A stretch of 53,765 nucleotides of DNA from JANNFX01 sp031380225 (GCA_031380225.1 JANNFX010000102.1:1-53765); one strand, 5' to 3'. Numbered from the stretch's first letter, positions 9,593 through 17,776 are shown. Translations and numbers: made by a program. The notes: generated by a model not told the origin, from the letters alone.

Positions 9593-11908
9593 TCAGGCAC
9601 TCCGTGGTGGTGTGGCCGCGGCGGGTGCGCGCCGGTCGACGGCAGGGGCCTGGGCAGCGTCTCCGCCACCTTGGAACAGTTTCATCACTTCCTTGCGGGA
9701 CCCGAAGGCGCGTTGCACGCCATTGTCGATGTAGAGAATAAGATCGGCTTTGCCGATCGCCTGCACACGGTGGGAAACCAGCACGATGGCCTGGCCGCGT
9801 TCGCGCATGCCGTCAATGGCCGCAGCCAAGGCCTCGTCGCCTTCGCGGTCGAGATTGGAGTTTGGCTCATCAAGGACAACGAGCGGCGGATTGCGGAACA
9901 ACGCGCGTGCGAGTGCTATGCGCTGGCGCTGGCCTGATGACAAATAGGTGCCGAACGCGCCGAGCGGTGTCTCATAGCCCTGCGGCAGGTCCATGATCAG
10001 ATCGTGAGCGTGGGCGGCGCGCGCCGTTTCCATAATTTCGGAGTCGGTTGCATCGGGACGAAAGCGGGCGATGTTGTCTCTGACCGAGCCGGCAAACAGT
10101 TCAACGTTTTGCGGCAGGAAGCCGATATGCTGGCCGAGCGCTTCCGGGTCCCATTGATCGAAGCGCGCGCCATCGAGGCGGATCATGCCAGAAACGGGCT
10201 TCCATAAACCGACCAAGGTGCGTGCCAGCGTTGACTTGCCAGATGCAGATGGGCCGATGACAGCCAACATCTGGCCGGGTTCGACGTGGAAGTTGACGTT
10301 ACCCAAGATCAACGTGCGGCTGTCGGGGGCTGCAACGCGCAGTCCTTCAACTTGTAACAGGCCGCGCGGCTTCGGCAATGCTGTACGTGTAGGCACTTCC
10401 GGTGAGCTTGCCAGCAGGGCATCGAGACGCTTGTAGCTGTCGCGGGCTTTCAGGAAGCCTTTCCATTGTCCGATGACTTGCTCGATGGGCGCTAAGGCAC
10501 GGCCGAAAATAATGGTGCCGGCGATGATCGAGCCGGCACTGATTTCGCCTTTGACGGCCAAAGCCGCGCCGATGGCCAGCATGATCGATTGCAGGAACAG
10601 ACGCAGCGCCTTTGAGAACGACGCCATCGAACCGATGCGGTCGCTGGCCAGCAACTGCCATGACAACGACTGCGCGTTGACCTGACGCCAGCGGTCGCGG
10701 AAGGCACTGAGCATACCCATAGCAAGAATCGACTCAGCGTTGCGTTGACCGGTCTCGGCCAACTCGATGCTTTGCGCTGCCGTCTTGCCAGCTTCCATCA
10801 ACGGCGCCTTGCTGCGCGCGTCGCTGGCCCAGGTGATGACGAACAGTGATGCGGCGCCGATCACGGCTGCGAGCCCAAGCGTCCAGTGCACGATAGCGAC
10901 CACGAGCAAGTAGACCGGTGCCCACGGCAAATCGAAGAATGTCAGCGGGCCTGTGCTCGCGAGGAACTGGCGCAAGTTGTCCAATTCGCGCAGCGCTGGC
11001 ATCGAGCCCGATGGATTTTCGACCGACTTTCTGAGCGACGCCTCGAAAATGCGATTGGAAACGCGCTGGTCAACTTCGATGCCAATGCGCGAGATGATAC
11101 GCGTGCGCGCCAGTTCGAGCATGCCGATAATGCCGTAAGCGGCCGAGGTTATGATCGTCAATGCGAGCAGTGTCGGCATACTGCCGGAACTGAGCACGCG
11201 GTCATAGACCTGCAGCATGAACAGTGGCCCGGCCAGCATCAGCAAATTGATGACAAAGCTATAGAGACCAGCGGCCATGAACGGTTTGCGGCTCGCTTCA
11301 AGCGCTTGCCAGAGTTCGCTTTGTCCTGGCTGGACGGGGCGCTTGCTCTTGACCAGTTCCGGCTCAGCGGCTTTCCCGCGGACAGGGGCGGGCGCCGCTG
11401 CCGGTTTGCCTTCGACCAACGATGTCAGGCGGCTCCTGACCGTCTCAGGCATGTGCCGGAATGATGTCTCGGGAGCTGTAACGGGGGCCGGTGCTTGGGT
11501 TTTGACGGGTGGTGATTTTTGAGCGGCAGCTGGAGCCTTTGACTGCGGCTGGGCCAATGGCGAGGCCGGTTGCGGCGTTGGCTTCGGGTCTTCGGCGGCC
11601 GCACTTTTCAGCGCGCGGCGCCTGACTTGGCGGACCGGATCGTTATAGCGTTCAGCGTCCGGCGCGGGCGGAGTTGCGGTTGGCGGGGTTTCGGCAGCGT
11701 TCAAAGTTGGCTCGATCCGGGCTTCAAAGCCGGTCGTCGGGAAACTCTCGTCGGGCGTATAATTGGTGGTGTCGCGCTGGGCGCCCGGTGCCAATGGCCT
11801 GACAGTAATGCCAGGGCCGGCGTCGCGCAGCAGTTCTTCCAGCCGGCGCATCGCTTCTGCGTTGCGGGCTTGTTTACCGTCAGACTTGTCACTGTTCGAA
11901 CTGGTCAC
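9593..11908 (-). CDS. Type I secretion ABC permease/ATPase (PrtD family) with long N-terminal extension
   Basis: This is the inner-membrane motor of a type I secretion system. The exporter membrane domain starts near residue 200 (LWQALEASRKPFMAAGLYSF, then LLMLAGPLFMLQVYDRVLSS). The nucleotide-binding domain has Walker A GPSASGKST, signature LSSGQRQRIALARAL, and Walker B PLVVLDEPNSNLD with a switch His in LVSHR. Compared with usual PrtD proteins (about 570-580 residues) it is 771 long. The extra N-terminal 190 residues are Pro/Ala/Lys-rich and look disordered. The start is a GTG at 11908 with a weak ribosome-binding site, so part of the extension could be shorter in vivo. It is the first gene of the two-gene exporter operon. 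Confidence 0.93.
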   Translation of the reverse strand: MTSSNSDKSDGKQARNAEAMRRLEELLRDAGPGITVRPLAPGAQRDTTNYTPDESFPTTGFEARIEPTLNAAETPPTATPPAPDAERYNDPVRQVRRRALKSAAAEDPKPTPQPASPLAQPQSKAPAAAQKSPPVKTQAPAPVTAPETSFRHMPETVRSRLTSLVEGKPAAAPAPVRGKAAEPELVKSKRPVQPGQSELWQALEASRKPFMAAGLYSFVINLLMLAGPLFMLQVYDRVLSSGSMPTLLALTIITSAAYGIIGMLELARTRIISRIGIEVDQRVSNRIFEASLRKSVENPSGSMPALRELDNLRQFLASTGPLTFFDLPWAPVYLLVVAIVHWTLGLAAVIGAASLFVITWASDARSKAPLMEAGKTAAQSIELAETGQRNAESILAMGMLSAFRDRWRQVNAQSLSWQLLASDRIGSMASFSKALRLFLQSIMLAIGAALAVKGEISAGSIIAGTIIFGRALAPIEQVIGQWKGFLKARDSYKRLDALLASSPEVPTRTALPKPRGLLQVEGLRVAAPDSRTLILGNVNFHVEPGQMLAVIGPSASGKSTLARTLVGLWKPVSGMIRLDGARFDQWDPEALGQHIGFLPQNVELFAGSVRDNIARFRPDATDSEIMETARAAHAHDLIMDLPQGYETPLGAFGTYLSSGQRQRIALARALFRNPPLVVLDEPNSNLDREGDEALAAAIDGMRERGQAIVLVSHRVQAIGKADLILYIDNGVQRAFGSRKEVMKLFQGGGDAAQAPAVDRRAPAAATPPRSA

Positions 11909-12021
11909 TGACTCGGGTCCGGCGTTTAATCCCGGCGGAGAACAGTCCGCCAGCCCTACCAGCTATGCGGGAAGACGATGACCAAAGCCTTAAAGACTGC
12001 CCTGTCGAGGCACACAAACCT

Positions 12022-12202
12022 GATACCGGCGCGCCAAAGTTTTGACTGTTTCATTTCTAGATGGCGCGCCGGTATCGTCCTTCGCTTTGCGCGCGGCGAC
12101 ACGCGTTCCCCCGCAAGGGGACTTCCAAGTGGTCGCGCGAGCCGGCCGCCGCGCGCTGCCAATCTCAAAGTGCGTTAAGACATTTGACCGCTGATATCAG
12201 CT
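12022..12202. repeat. Dispersed palindromic repeat, copy A, with flanking inverted repeat
   Basis: Bases 12066-12202 align over 137 positions, without gaps, to 50411-50547. The first ~91 bases are almost identical and the remainder diverged. The left edge also takes part in a 14-base inverted repeat (12022-12035 with 12063-12076; GATACCGGCGCGCC). The core contains a hairpin GTTCCCC..GGGGAC and the GC-rich dyad near GCCGGCCGCC. It lies upstream of both the exporter operon (minus) and the His/Tyr-rich protein (plus). It can be read as protein (RGDTRSPARGLPSGRAS), but I treat this as incidental. Confidence 0.8.
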
Positions 12203-12304
12203 TAAATTTGTTTGCCGCACAGGCGATTTACTTAGTAATTTCTTATTGGCTTTCGGCAAAACTATCAGCAAGTTGTAATCTCTGCGTAACGTTTGGAGTT
12301 AAGT

Positions 12305-12715
12305 ATGCGTAACCGCTTTATCATGGGCCTCAGCGCCCTGATTTTGGCTCTCGGCTTCGCCGCCCAGACGCCGGCCAGCGCCACAGGCTGCTGGCGCAAT
12401 AATTGCCCGCCTTCGGGCTGGGGCCACGTCCGCACCGTGCAGCACTGGGGCTATTATCCACGCTACACCCACGTTTACCGGACCCATTATGCCACCGACC
12501 CCTACGCCTACCACTACGAGCCGCGGGGCTATTATCCCTATTACAACTCGGGTTACTGGCGTTCGGCGCACGAAATGCGTGTTCGCCGCGCCCACATGTA
12601 CCGGGATACGCCAGATGTGCCTTACTATCAGGCCTGGGGCGCGAACCGCCGCGGTTACCATCATCGCCGCTGGCATTGCAAACACCACGGCGGTCATCAC
12701 GTCGGTCATTGGTAA
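12305..12715 (+). CDS. Secreted Tyr/His-rich protein, unknown function
   Basis: The ATG at 12305 follows GGAG by 6 bases and gives 136 residues. A signal peptide (MRNRFIMGLSALILALGFAA, cut near ASA-T) leads to a mature protein unusually rich in Tyr, His, Trp and Arg, with repeated YYP and HYxxDPYAY patterns. It ends in a His cluster (HHRRWHCKHHGGHHVGHW) that could bind metal or heme. Only two or three Cys are present. Such short aromatic-rich exported proteins are common in rhizobia-like bacteria without assigned function. It is flanked on both sides by members of a palindromic repeat family. Confidence 0.75.
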   Translation: MRNRFIMGLSALILALGFAAQTPASATGCWRNNCPPSGWGHVRTVQHWGYYPRYTHVYRTHYATDPYAYHYEPRGYYPYYNSGYWRSAHEMRVRRAHMYRDTPDVPYYQAWGANRRGYHHRRWHCKHHGGHHVGHW

Positions 12716-12725
12716 GAGTTTTCAC

Positions 12726-12835
12726 TTTGCGCGCCGGGTGGCCGGCTCTCCGAAGGAGAGTCGCCTGGCGCACTTTAAAATTGCGCATGGCGACTTGCGT
12801 TCCGCAAGCCGGCCGCCATGCGCGCCCGGCGAAAT
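12726..12835. repeat. Dispersed palindromic repeat, shorter relative of copies A and B
   Basis: A GC-rich extended palindrome: outer arms near TTTGCGCGCCGGG and CCCGGCGAAA, an inner stem GTCGCC / GGCGAC, and two small hairpins (CTCTCCGAAGGAGAG and CTTGCGTTCCGCAAG). The right half (12784-12830) aligns with the core of copies A and B: GGCGAC, GCGTTCC, GCAAG, GCCGGCCGCC and GCGCGCC occur in the same order. Copies A and B carry about 25 extra bases between GCAAG and GCCGGCC. It follows the stop of the secreted protein by 10 bases and could also act as its terminator. Confidence 0.6.
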
Positions 12836-13080
12836 AAAATGCCAGGCTCGCCGGATTATGCCGATTCATTTTGCTGCATCGCAATACACATATATCTGAG
12901 TTTTTTTGCACATCCTATAGCTTCCAGTCTGGAACTGGACTAATGAAATTGTGCGCCATAAAATAGCGCAAAATCAAAAACAACGGGGCCGTTAGGTTTT
13001 TTGCATTCGGAGTGTCGCAAAATTTTTGCTGCTCCCAGTTCTGAACCGCAGTCTCCAATAAAATCTGGAGGAAGCACATC

Positions 13081-13548
13081 ATGATCTCGAAACTTCAAAA
13101 ACTTGCATTCTCATTCGCGGCGATTCTGACGATGGCTGCCGGTCTCGTGATTTCGCCAGTGGTGGCTGCTGAAGAGGCGTCACTTTATGATCGTATTGGC
13201 GGGTATAAGGCCGTCGCTGCGACGGTCGATGATCTCGTTGACCGCATTTATGTCAACGGCACTTTGAACAAGAATCCCATTCTGAAGTCGGTTCACGACC
13301 TCAATGAACGGGCTGCATTTAAGCTTATCCTCGGCACCTGGGTTATGGAAAACACCGGCGGGCCCAAGGTCTATTTCGGCCGCACAATGAAAGACGGGCA
13401 CAGCGCCCTCAATATTACCAATCTTGAGTTTGACGTGATCCTGCATGAGTGCAAGGAGACGTTCTATAAGTTCGCTGTTCCGGCAAAGGAAATGGGCGAG
13501 TTGATGGCGGCCCTTGAAGGCCTCCGTAAGGACATCGTCACGAAGTAA
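13081..13548 (+). CDS. Exported truncated hemoglobin-like protein (group I)
   Basis: 155 residues: a Sec signal peptide (about 1-30, LAFSFAAILTMAAGLVISPVVAAEE), then a group I truncated-globin fold beginning SLYDRIGGYKAVAATVDDLVDRI. The YFGRTMKDGHSALNITNLEF segment has the proximal-histidine position (about residue 107) intact. Such globins bind heme and O2 or NO. Most are cytoplasmic, so the clear signal peptide here is notable and implies a periplasmic heme protein. GGAGG precedes the ATG. It lies just upstream of hemA, the first gene of heme synthesis. Low-similarity globins can be misassigned, but the motif order fits well. Confidence 0.82.
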   Translation: MISKLQKLAFSFAAILTMAAGLVISPVVAAEEASLYDRIGGYKAVAATVDDLVDRIYVNGTLNKNPILKSVHDLNERAAFKLILGTWVMENTGGPKVYFGRTMKDGHSALNITNLEFDVILHECKETFYKFAVPAKEMGELMAALEGLRKDIVTK

Positions 13549-13564
13549 CAATCAGGACCCATCA

Positions 13565-13585
13565 CCTGGAGCCGCGTGCTCCAGG
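13565..13585 (+). terminator. Possible terminator hairpin after the globin gene
   Basis: CCTGGAGC (13565-13572) pairs perfectly with GCTCCAGG (13578-13585) across a 5-base loop, 17 bases after the globin stop. The following sequence is only weakly T-rich, so termination may be inefficient. Confidence 0.45.
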
Positions 13586-13685
13586 CGATGGTTCCGTTTG
13601 TCCGTGGTTCTCAGTATCCAAACAGTATCATGGCCTTGAGCTTGGTATGTGGGCCGCTCGTGACCCGTTCAGATCAGCTGCGACA

Positions 13686-13729
13686 TAAGTAGCGGGCGGT
13701 TTGAACGGCCGCCCGTGAGGTGCTACTTA
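13686..13729 (+). promoter_or_regulatory. Two-tier hairpin in the hemA leader
   Basis: TAAGTAGC at the left edge pairs with GCTACTTA at the right edge, and inside it CGGGCGG pairs with CCGCCCG, giving a long stem with a small bulge. It ends about 35 bases before the chosen hemA start. It could be a terminator lacking a T-run, an mRNA stability element or a regulatory leader; sequence alone does not decide. Confidence 0.4.
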
Positions 13730-13764
13730 GAGCCGTTCTAAAGTCAGCCAAAAAGGTTGCGCGC

Positions 13765-15000
13765 ATGGACTACGCCGGTCACTTCAAAGCCGCTCTCGAT
13801 GCCATCCGGGCCGAGGGCCGCTACCGGGTTTTTGCCGACGTGAAGCGCCAGCGCGGCGCCTTCCCCGAGGCCAATATCATGACCCGCGACGGCACCGCAC
13901 GGCCGATTACGGTTTGGTGTTCGAACGACTATCTCGGCATGGGCCAACACCCGGCCGTGCTTGCAGCCATGCACGAAGCGCTCGATACCGTCGGCGCCGG
14001 CTCAGGTGGCACCCGCAACATTTCCGGTACCACGCATTATCACGTCGCACTGGAAGCCGAGATTGCCGACTTGCATGGCAAGGCCGCGGCGTTGTTATTT
14101 ACGTCGGCCTATGTCGCTAACGATGCCACGCTGTCAACGCTGCAAAAGCTGTTGCCAGGCGCGATTGTGTATTCGGATGAAAAAAATCACGCCTCGATGA
14201 TCGAAGGCATTCGCCGCGGTGGGGGCGACAAGCGCATCTTCCGCCATAACGATCTCAGCGACCTCGAAGCCAAGCTAAAAGCCGCGCCCGCGGGTGTGCC
14301 GAAAATCATCGCATTCGAGAGCGTTTATTCGATGGATGGGCACATCGCTCCGATATCTGAGATCTGCGATCTTGCTGAAAAATATGGCGCACTGACCTAT
14401 CTCGATGAAGTGCATGCGGTTGGCCTTTATGGCCCGCGCGGCGGCGGCATCGCTGAACGTGACGGCGTGATGCATCGCGTAGATATTATCAATGGCACAC
14501 TCGCCAAGGGCTACGGCGTCATGGGCGGTTATATCGCTGGTACGCGCGATCTCGTCGATGCGATCCGCAGTTACGCGCCAGGCTTCATCTTCTCGACGTC
14601 GCTGGCGCCTGCAATAGCGGCCGGCGCTTGCGCCTCGATCGCGCATTTGAAAATCAGCCAGTTCGAGCGTGCCCGCCATCAGGAACGCGCTAAGACTTTG
14701 AAAGCTATGCTCAAGGCTGAGCGGCTGCCGGTTATGGACAATCCGAGCCACATCGTGCCGGTCATGGTTGGCGATCCGGTCCACTGCAAAGCGGTCACCG
14801 ACACGCTGTTGAACCGGCACGGCATTTACGCTCAGCCGATCAATTATCCGACCGTGCCGCGCGGCACCGAACGCATTCGCCTGACGCCATCGCCACAACA
14901 CACCGACGCGCAGATGGCGCACCTTGTCAGCGCCCTGACCGAGCTATGGGCGGCTTGCCCAGTTTCGCATGGAGAAACGGTTCGGCTGGCGGCGGAGTAA
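13765..15000 (+). CDS. hemA: 5-aminolevulinate synthase
   Basis: A 411-residue PLP enzyme condensing glycine and succinyl-CoA to 5-aminolevulinate, the committed step of tetrapyrrole synthesis in alphaproteobacteria (C4 pathway). The ATG at 13765 is chosen because MDYAGHFKAALDAIRAEGRYRVF matches the usual N-terminus and AAGG lies 8 bases upstream; an earlier in-frame start at 13720 would add 15 unlikely residues. Family motifs: WCSNDYLGMGQHP, GSGGTRNISGTTHYH, DEVHAVGLYGPRGGG, and the PLP lysine in NGTLAKGYGVMGG (about residue 248). The hicA gene follows after 9 bases. Confidence 0.96.
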   Translation: MDYAGHFKAALDAIRAEGRYRVFADVKRQRGAFPEANIMTRDGTARPITVWCSNDYLGMGQHPAVLAAMHEALDTVGAGSGGTRNISGTTHYHVALEAEIADLHGKAAALLFTSAYVANDATLSTLQKLLPGAIVYSDEKNHASMIEGIRRGGGDKRIFRHNDLSDLEAKLKAAPAGVPKIIAFESVYSMDGHIAPISEICDLAEKYGALTYLDEVHAVGLYGPRGGGIAERDGVMHRVDIINGTLAKGYGVMGGYIAGTRDLVDAIRSYAPGFIFSTSLAPAIAAGACASIAHLKISQFERARHQERAKTLKAMLKAERLPVMDNPSHIVPVMVGDPVHCKAVTDTLLNRHGIYAQPINYPTVPRGTERIRLTPSPQHTDAQMAHLVSALTELWAACPVSHGETVRLAAE

Positions 15001-15009
15001 TCAGGCGGT

Positions 15010-15264
15010 ATGTCGAAATTTTCGAAGCTTCTCGCATTGATCCTGCAGGGAACTTCGGACACCAATATCGATTTTGATGATCTACGTGGACTGCTGGAGC
15101 GGCTTGGATTTGAGTGCAGGATCAGCGGCAGTCACCACGTCTTTCGCAAATTTGGCTTAGAAGAGAGGCCAAATCTGCAGCGGGATGGGAAACACGCAAA
15201 ACCCTACCAAGTGCGCCAAGTTCGCGCTATAATTCTCAAGTACCGGCTTGGGATTGATCGTTGA
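15010..15264 (+). CDS. hicA: HicA-family mRNA interferase toxin
   Basis: 84 residues with the HicA double-stranded-RNA-binding-like fold signature: NIDFDDLRGLLERLGF, the catalytic-His motif SGSHHVFRK, NLQRDGKHAKPYQVRQVR and a basic helix. HicA toxins cleave mRNA and are held inactive by HicB. The active-site His is kept, so the toxin looks intact. It starts only 9 bases after hemA, so it may be transcribed with it, and it overlaps hicB by one base (TGATG), which indicates translational coupling. Confidence 0.9.
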   Translation: MSKFSKLLALILQGTSDTNIDFDDLRGLLERLGFECRISGSHHVFRKFGLEERPNLQRDGKHAKPYQVRQVRAIILKYRLGIDR

Positions 15265-15476
15265 TGCACAAATACGAAATCATCATTTATTGGAGTGAAG
15301 ACGATCAGGTTTTCGTGGCGGAGGTGCCAGAGTTGGCTGGCTGCATGGCTCATGGCGCCACGTCGGAAACTGCCCTCAAAGAGGCCAACTTAGCCATCAC
15401 GCACTGGATCGAGACGGCCAAAGAATTTGGCGATTCGGTCCCTACACCTAAGGGACGCAAACTGGCATTCGCCTAA
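15264..15476 (+). CDS. hicB: HicB-family antitoxin (short form)
   Basis: 70 residues beginning at the ATG that overlaps the hicA stop. The HicB fold is clear: EIIIYWSEDDQVFVAEVPELAGCMAHGATSETALKEA, then an amphipathic helix. There is no C-terminal helix-turn-helix or ribbon-helix-helix, so this short form probably neutralises HicA without binding DNA strongly alone. Order toxin then antitoxin is normal for hicAB. Confidence 0.9.
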   Translation: MHKYEIIIYWSEDDQVFVAEVPELAGCMAHGATSETALKEANLAITHWIETAKEFGDSVPTPKGRKLAFA

Positions 15477-15659
15477 CCAAACTGCCGCAGTTTGGCATTT
15501 TCATCATCCACTGTCCGGACCAGTGCGTAGCAGCGTCGCGTGGGGGTTCCACCGGCTGTTCCCCGTTATTCGACCATGGTACATAGTCGCCACGTGAGGC
15601 TGTCCTGGGCGGCGGCTCAGAGCGCCAATCCCTTAACCCTATCCGCGAGGAACATACGA

Positions 15660-16979
15660 ATGTTCAGCTTCAAGCAGTCAGCGACGCCGGCTCAGACAGG
15701 CACACTGGCTCGTTTTTTCAATGCCCCACTCGCGGAGACCGATCCGGAAGTCGCATCTGCCATCGCCAAGGAATACGGCCGTCAGCAAGACGAAATCGAG
15801 TTGATCGCGTCTGAAAACATCGTCTCGCGCGCGGTTCTTGAAGCGGCCGGCAGCGTTTTGACCAACAAGTATGCTGAAGGTTATCCCGGCAAGCGCTATT
15901 ACGGCGGCTGCCAGTACGTTGATATTGTCGAAGAACTCGCCATCGAACGCGCTAAAAAGATGTTTGGCTGTAACTTTGCCAACGTTCAGCCGAACTCCGG
16001 TTCGCAGGCCAATCAGGGTGTATTCCAGGCCCTCGCAAAGCCAGGTGACACCATCCTCGGCCTGTCGCTCGCCGCTGGCGGGCACTTGACCCACGGCGCG
16101 CCGGTCAACCAGTCGGGCAAGTGGTTCAAGGCCGTTTCATACATGGTCAAGCCGGACACGCATTTGATCGACATGGACGAAGTCCGCAAGCTGGCGCACG
16201 AGCACAAACCGCGCATCATTATCACCGGCGGTTCGGCCTATCCGCGCACCATTGATTTCGCCGCCTTCCGCAAGATCGCCGATGAAGTTGGCGCACACTT
16301 CCTGGTCGACATGGCGCACTTTGCTGGGTTGGTTGCGACCGGCCTCTATCCGAGCCCATTCCCGCACGCCCATGTTGCAACGTCGACGACGCACAAGACG
16401 CTGCGCGGCCCGCGTGGTGGCATCATTTTGACGAATGACGAAGATCTGGCGAAGAAGTTCAACTCGGCAATCTTCCCTGGCATTCAGGGCGGCCCGTTGA
16501 TGCATGTCATCGCTGGTAAGGCGGTCGCGTTCGGCGAGTGCTTGCAGCCGGAATTCAAGACCTACATTCAGAACGTCATCACCAACGCCAAAGCGATGGG
16601 CGATGTACTGGTCAAGAGCGGCTATGCTCTTGTTTCAGGGGGCACCGACACGCACTTGATCCTGGTTGACCTGCGCCCGAAAAACTTGACCGGCAATATC
16701 TCGGAAAAGGCGCTTGGCCGCGCGAATATCACCTGCAACAAAAACGGAATTCCGTTTGATCCGGCCAAGCCGATGGTCACCTCGGGCATCCGATTGGGTT
16801 CGCCAGCCGGCACCACGCGCGGTTTCGGTGAAGCCGAATTCCGCGACATCGGCCGTATGATCGGCGAAGTGCTCGATGGTCTTTCAAAAAATGGCGAAGC
16901 TGGCAACGGCGCTGTCGAATCCAAGATCAAGGCTGAAGCCACCGCTCTCTGCCGCCGCTTCCCGATCTATTCGGTGTAA
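15660..16979 (+). CDS. glyA: Serine hydroxymethyltransferase
   Basis: 439 residues from the ATG at 15660, which has GAGGA 8 bases upstream; an earlier in-frame start at 15540 would add 40 non-homologous residues. The enzyme interconverts serine and glycine with tetrahydrofolate, feeding one-carbon metabolism, and supplies glycine for HemA upstream. Motifs: IELIASENIVSRAVLEAAGS, TNKYAEGYPGKRYYGGC, ANVQPNSGSQAN, the PLP lysine in TSTTHKTLRGPRGG (about residue 246), and GIRLGSPAGTTRGF. A strong terminator follows at 17019, although nrdR begins only 91 bases downstream. Confidence 0.97.
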   Translation: MFSFKQSATPAQTGTLARFFNAPLAETDPEVASAIAKEYGRQQDEIELIASENIVSRAVLEAAGSVLTNKYAEGYPGKRYYGGCQYVDIVEELAIERAKKMFGCNFANVQPNSGSQANQGVFQALAKPGDTILGLSLAAGGHLTHGAPVNQSGKWFKAVSYMVKPDTHLIDMDEVRKLAHEHKPRIIITGGSAYPRTIDFAAFRKIADEVGAHFLVDMAHFAGLVATGLYPSPFPHAHVATSTTHKTLRGPRGGIILTNDEDLAKKFNSAIFPGIQGGPLMHVIAGKAVAFGECLQPEFKTYIQNVITNAKAMGDVLVKSGYALVSGGTDTHLILVDLRPKNLTGNISEKALGRANITCNKNGIPFDPAKPMVTSGIRLGSPAGTTRGFGEAEFRDIGRMIGEVLDGLSKNGEAGNGAVESKIKAEATALCRRFPIYSV

Positions 16980-17018
16980 TCGCCGGTCTTGCGGGTTGAT
17001 CGCGGTTCGATCTCAGTT

Positions 17019-17053
17019 AGGGTGCCCGGCAGTGTTGCTTGGCACCCTTTTTC
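17019..17053 (+). terminator. Rho-independent terminator of glyA
   Basis: AGGGTGCC (17019-17026) pairs with GGCACCCT (17041-17048) over a 14-base loop, followed directly by a T-run interrupted by one CG (TTTTTCGTTTTT). It separates glyA from nrdR transcription. Confidence 0.85.
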
Positions 17054-17070
17054 GTTTTTGAAAGATATCA

Positions 17071-17571
17071 ATGCGCTGCCCCTATTGTGCGTGTGAAAAT
17101 ACGGCCGTCAAAGACAGCCGCCCGACGGACGAGAACGCCTCGATCCGCCGCCGCCGCGAGTGCCCAGATTGCAGCGGCCGTTTCACGACGTTCGAGCGCG
17201 TGCAATTGCGCGAGATGACGGTCGCCAAGCGCTCGGGCCGCAAAGAGACGTTCGACCGTGACAAACTCTTAAAGTCGATCAACGTCGCGATGAGGAAGCG
17301 TCCGGCGGATCCGGATCGCATCGAACGCATGGTGTCAGGAATCGTGCGCCAGTTGGAAAGCCGTGGCGAGAACGAAATCACGTCAGCGGTCATCGGTGAG
17401 ATTGTGATGGAAGCGCTGCGAGGGCTCGATCCGGTTGCCTATGTGCGCTTCGCGTCTGTCTATCGCGACTTCCGTGAAGCCGCCGACTTCCAGGACTTCC
17501 TCGGCGAAATTGCGCGCGACGAACAAGCCATGGAAATTTTGAGCAGCACAAGTCTGGCCAAGAAGCATTGA
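17071..17571 (+). CDS. nrdR: Transcriptional repressor NrdR
   Basis: 166 residues, typical for NrdR, the zinc-ribbon/ATP-cone repressor of ribonucleotide reductase genes. The zinc ribbon has CPYC (3-6) and CPDC (31-34), followed by GRFTTFERVQL and the ATP-cone domain (VAKRSGRKETFDRDKLLKSI through VIGEIVMEALRGLDPVAYVRFASVYRDF). It sits in the conserved alphaproteobacterial glyA-nrdR-ribD order. Its ATG follows the glyA terminator closely, so a promoter probably overlaps the terminator tail. Confidence 0.96.
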   Translation: MRCPYCACENTAVKDSRPTDENASIRRRRECPDCSGRFTTFERVQLREMTVAKRSGRKETFDRDKLLKSINVAMRKRPADPDRIERMVSGIVRQLESRGENEITSAVIGEIVMEALRGLDPVAYVRFASVYRDFREAADFQDFLGEIARDEQAMEILSSTSLAKKH

Positions 17572-17619
17572 TCAAGAAGTATGGATGAGGTGACGTACCG
17601 CTATACCATCCCCACAGCT

Positions 17620-17754
17620 GTCATCCCGGGCCTTGTGCCCGGGACCCATTCATCCGCAGGGGTAATGACGGACTGGAGCATGCCACTGCCACGAGCACGA
17701 TTACGCATTCACGCATTCCGCAAAATGGGTCCCGGGGACAAGCCCCGGGATGAC
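17620..17754. repeat. Inverted repeat with GTCATCCCGGG arms
   Basis: Two 29-base arms (17620-17648 and 17726-17754) are near-perfect reverse complements around a 77-base spacer. Each arm holds its own smaller dyad (CCCGGG..CCCGGGA). The arm sequence GTCATCCCGGG is of a type widely dispersed in alphaproteobacterial genomes, and a related one occurs at 43.7 kb. It occupies the whole nrdR-ribD gap, and its right arm contains the first possible ATG of ribD. Confidence 0.8.
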
Positions 17755-17776
17755 AATCGTAAGTCCGGGGGCGGCA

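Noticed and set aside
15477..15659. Glycine- or folate-type riboswitch before glyA
   Set aside because: The leader shows no matching conserved core or pairing that I can recognise; only a ribosome-binding site is clear.
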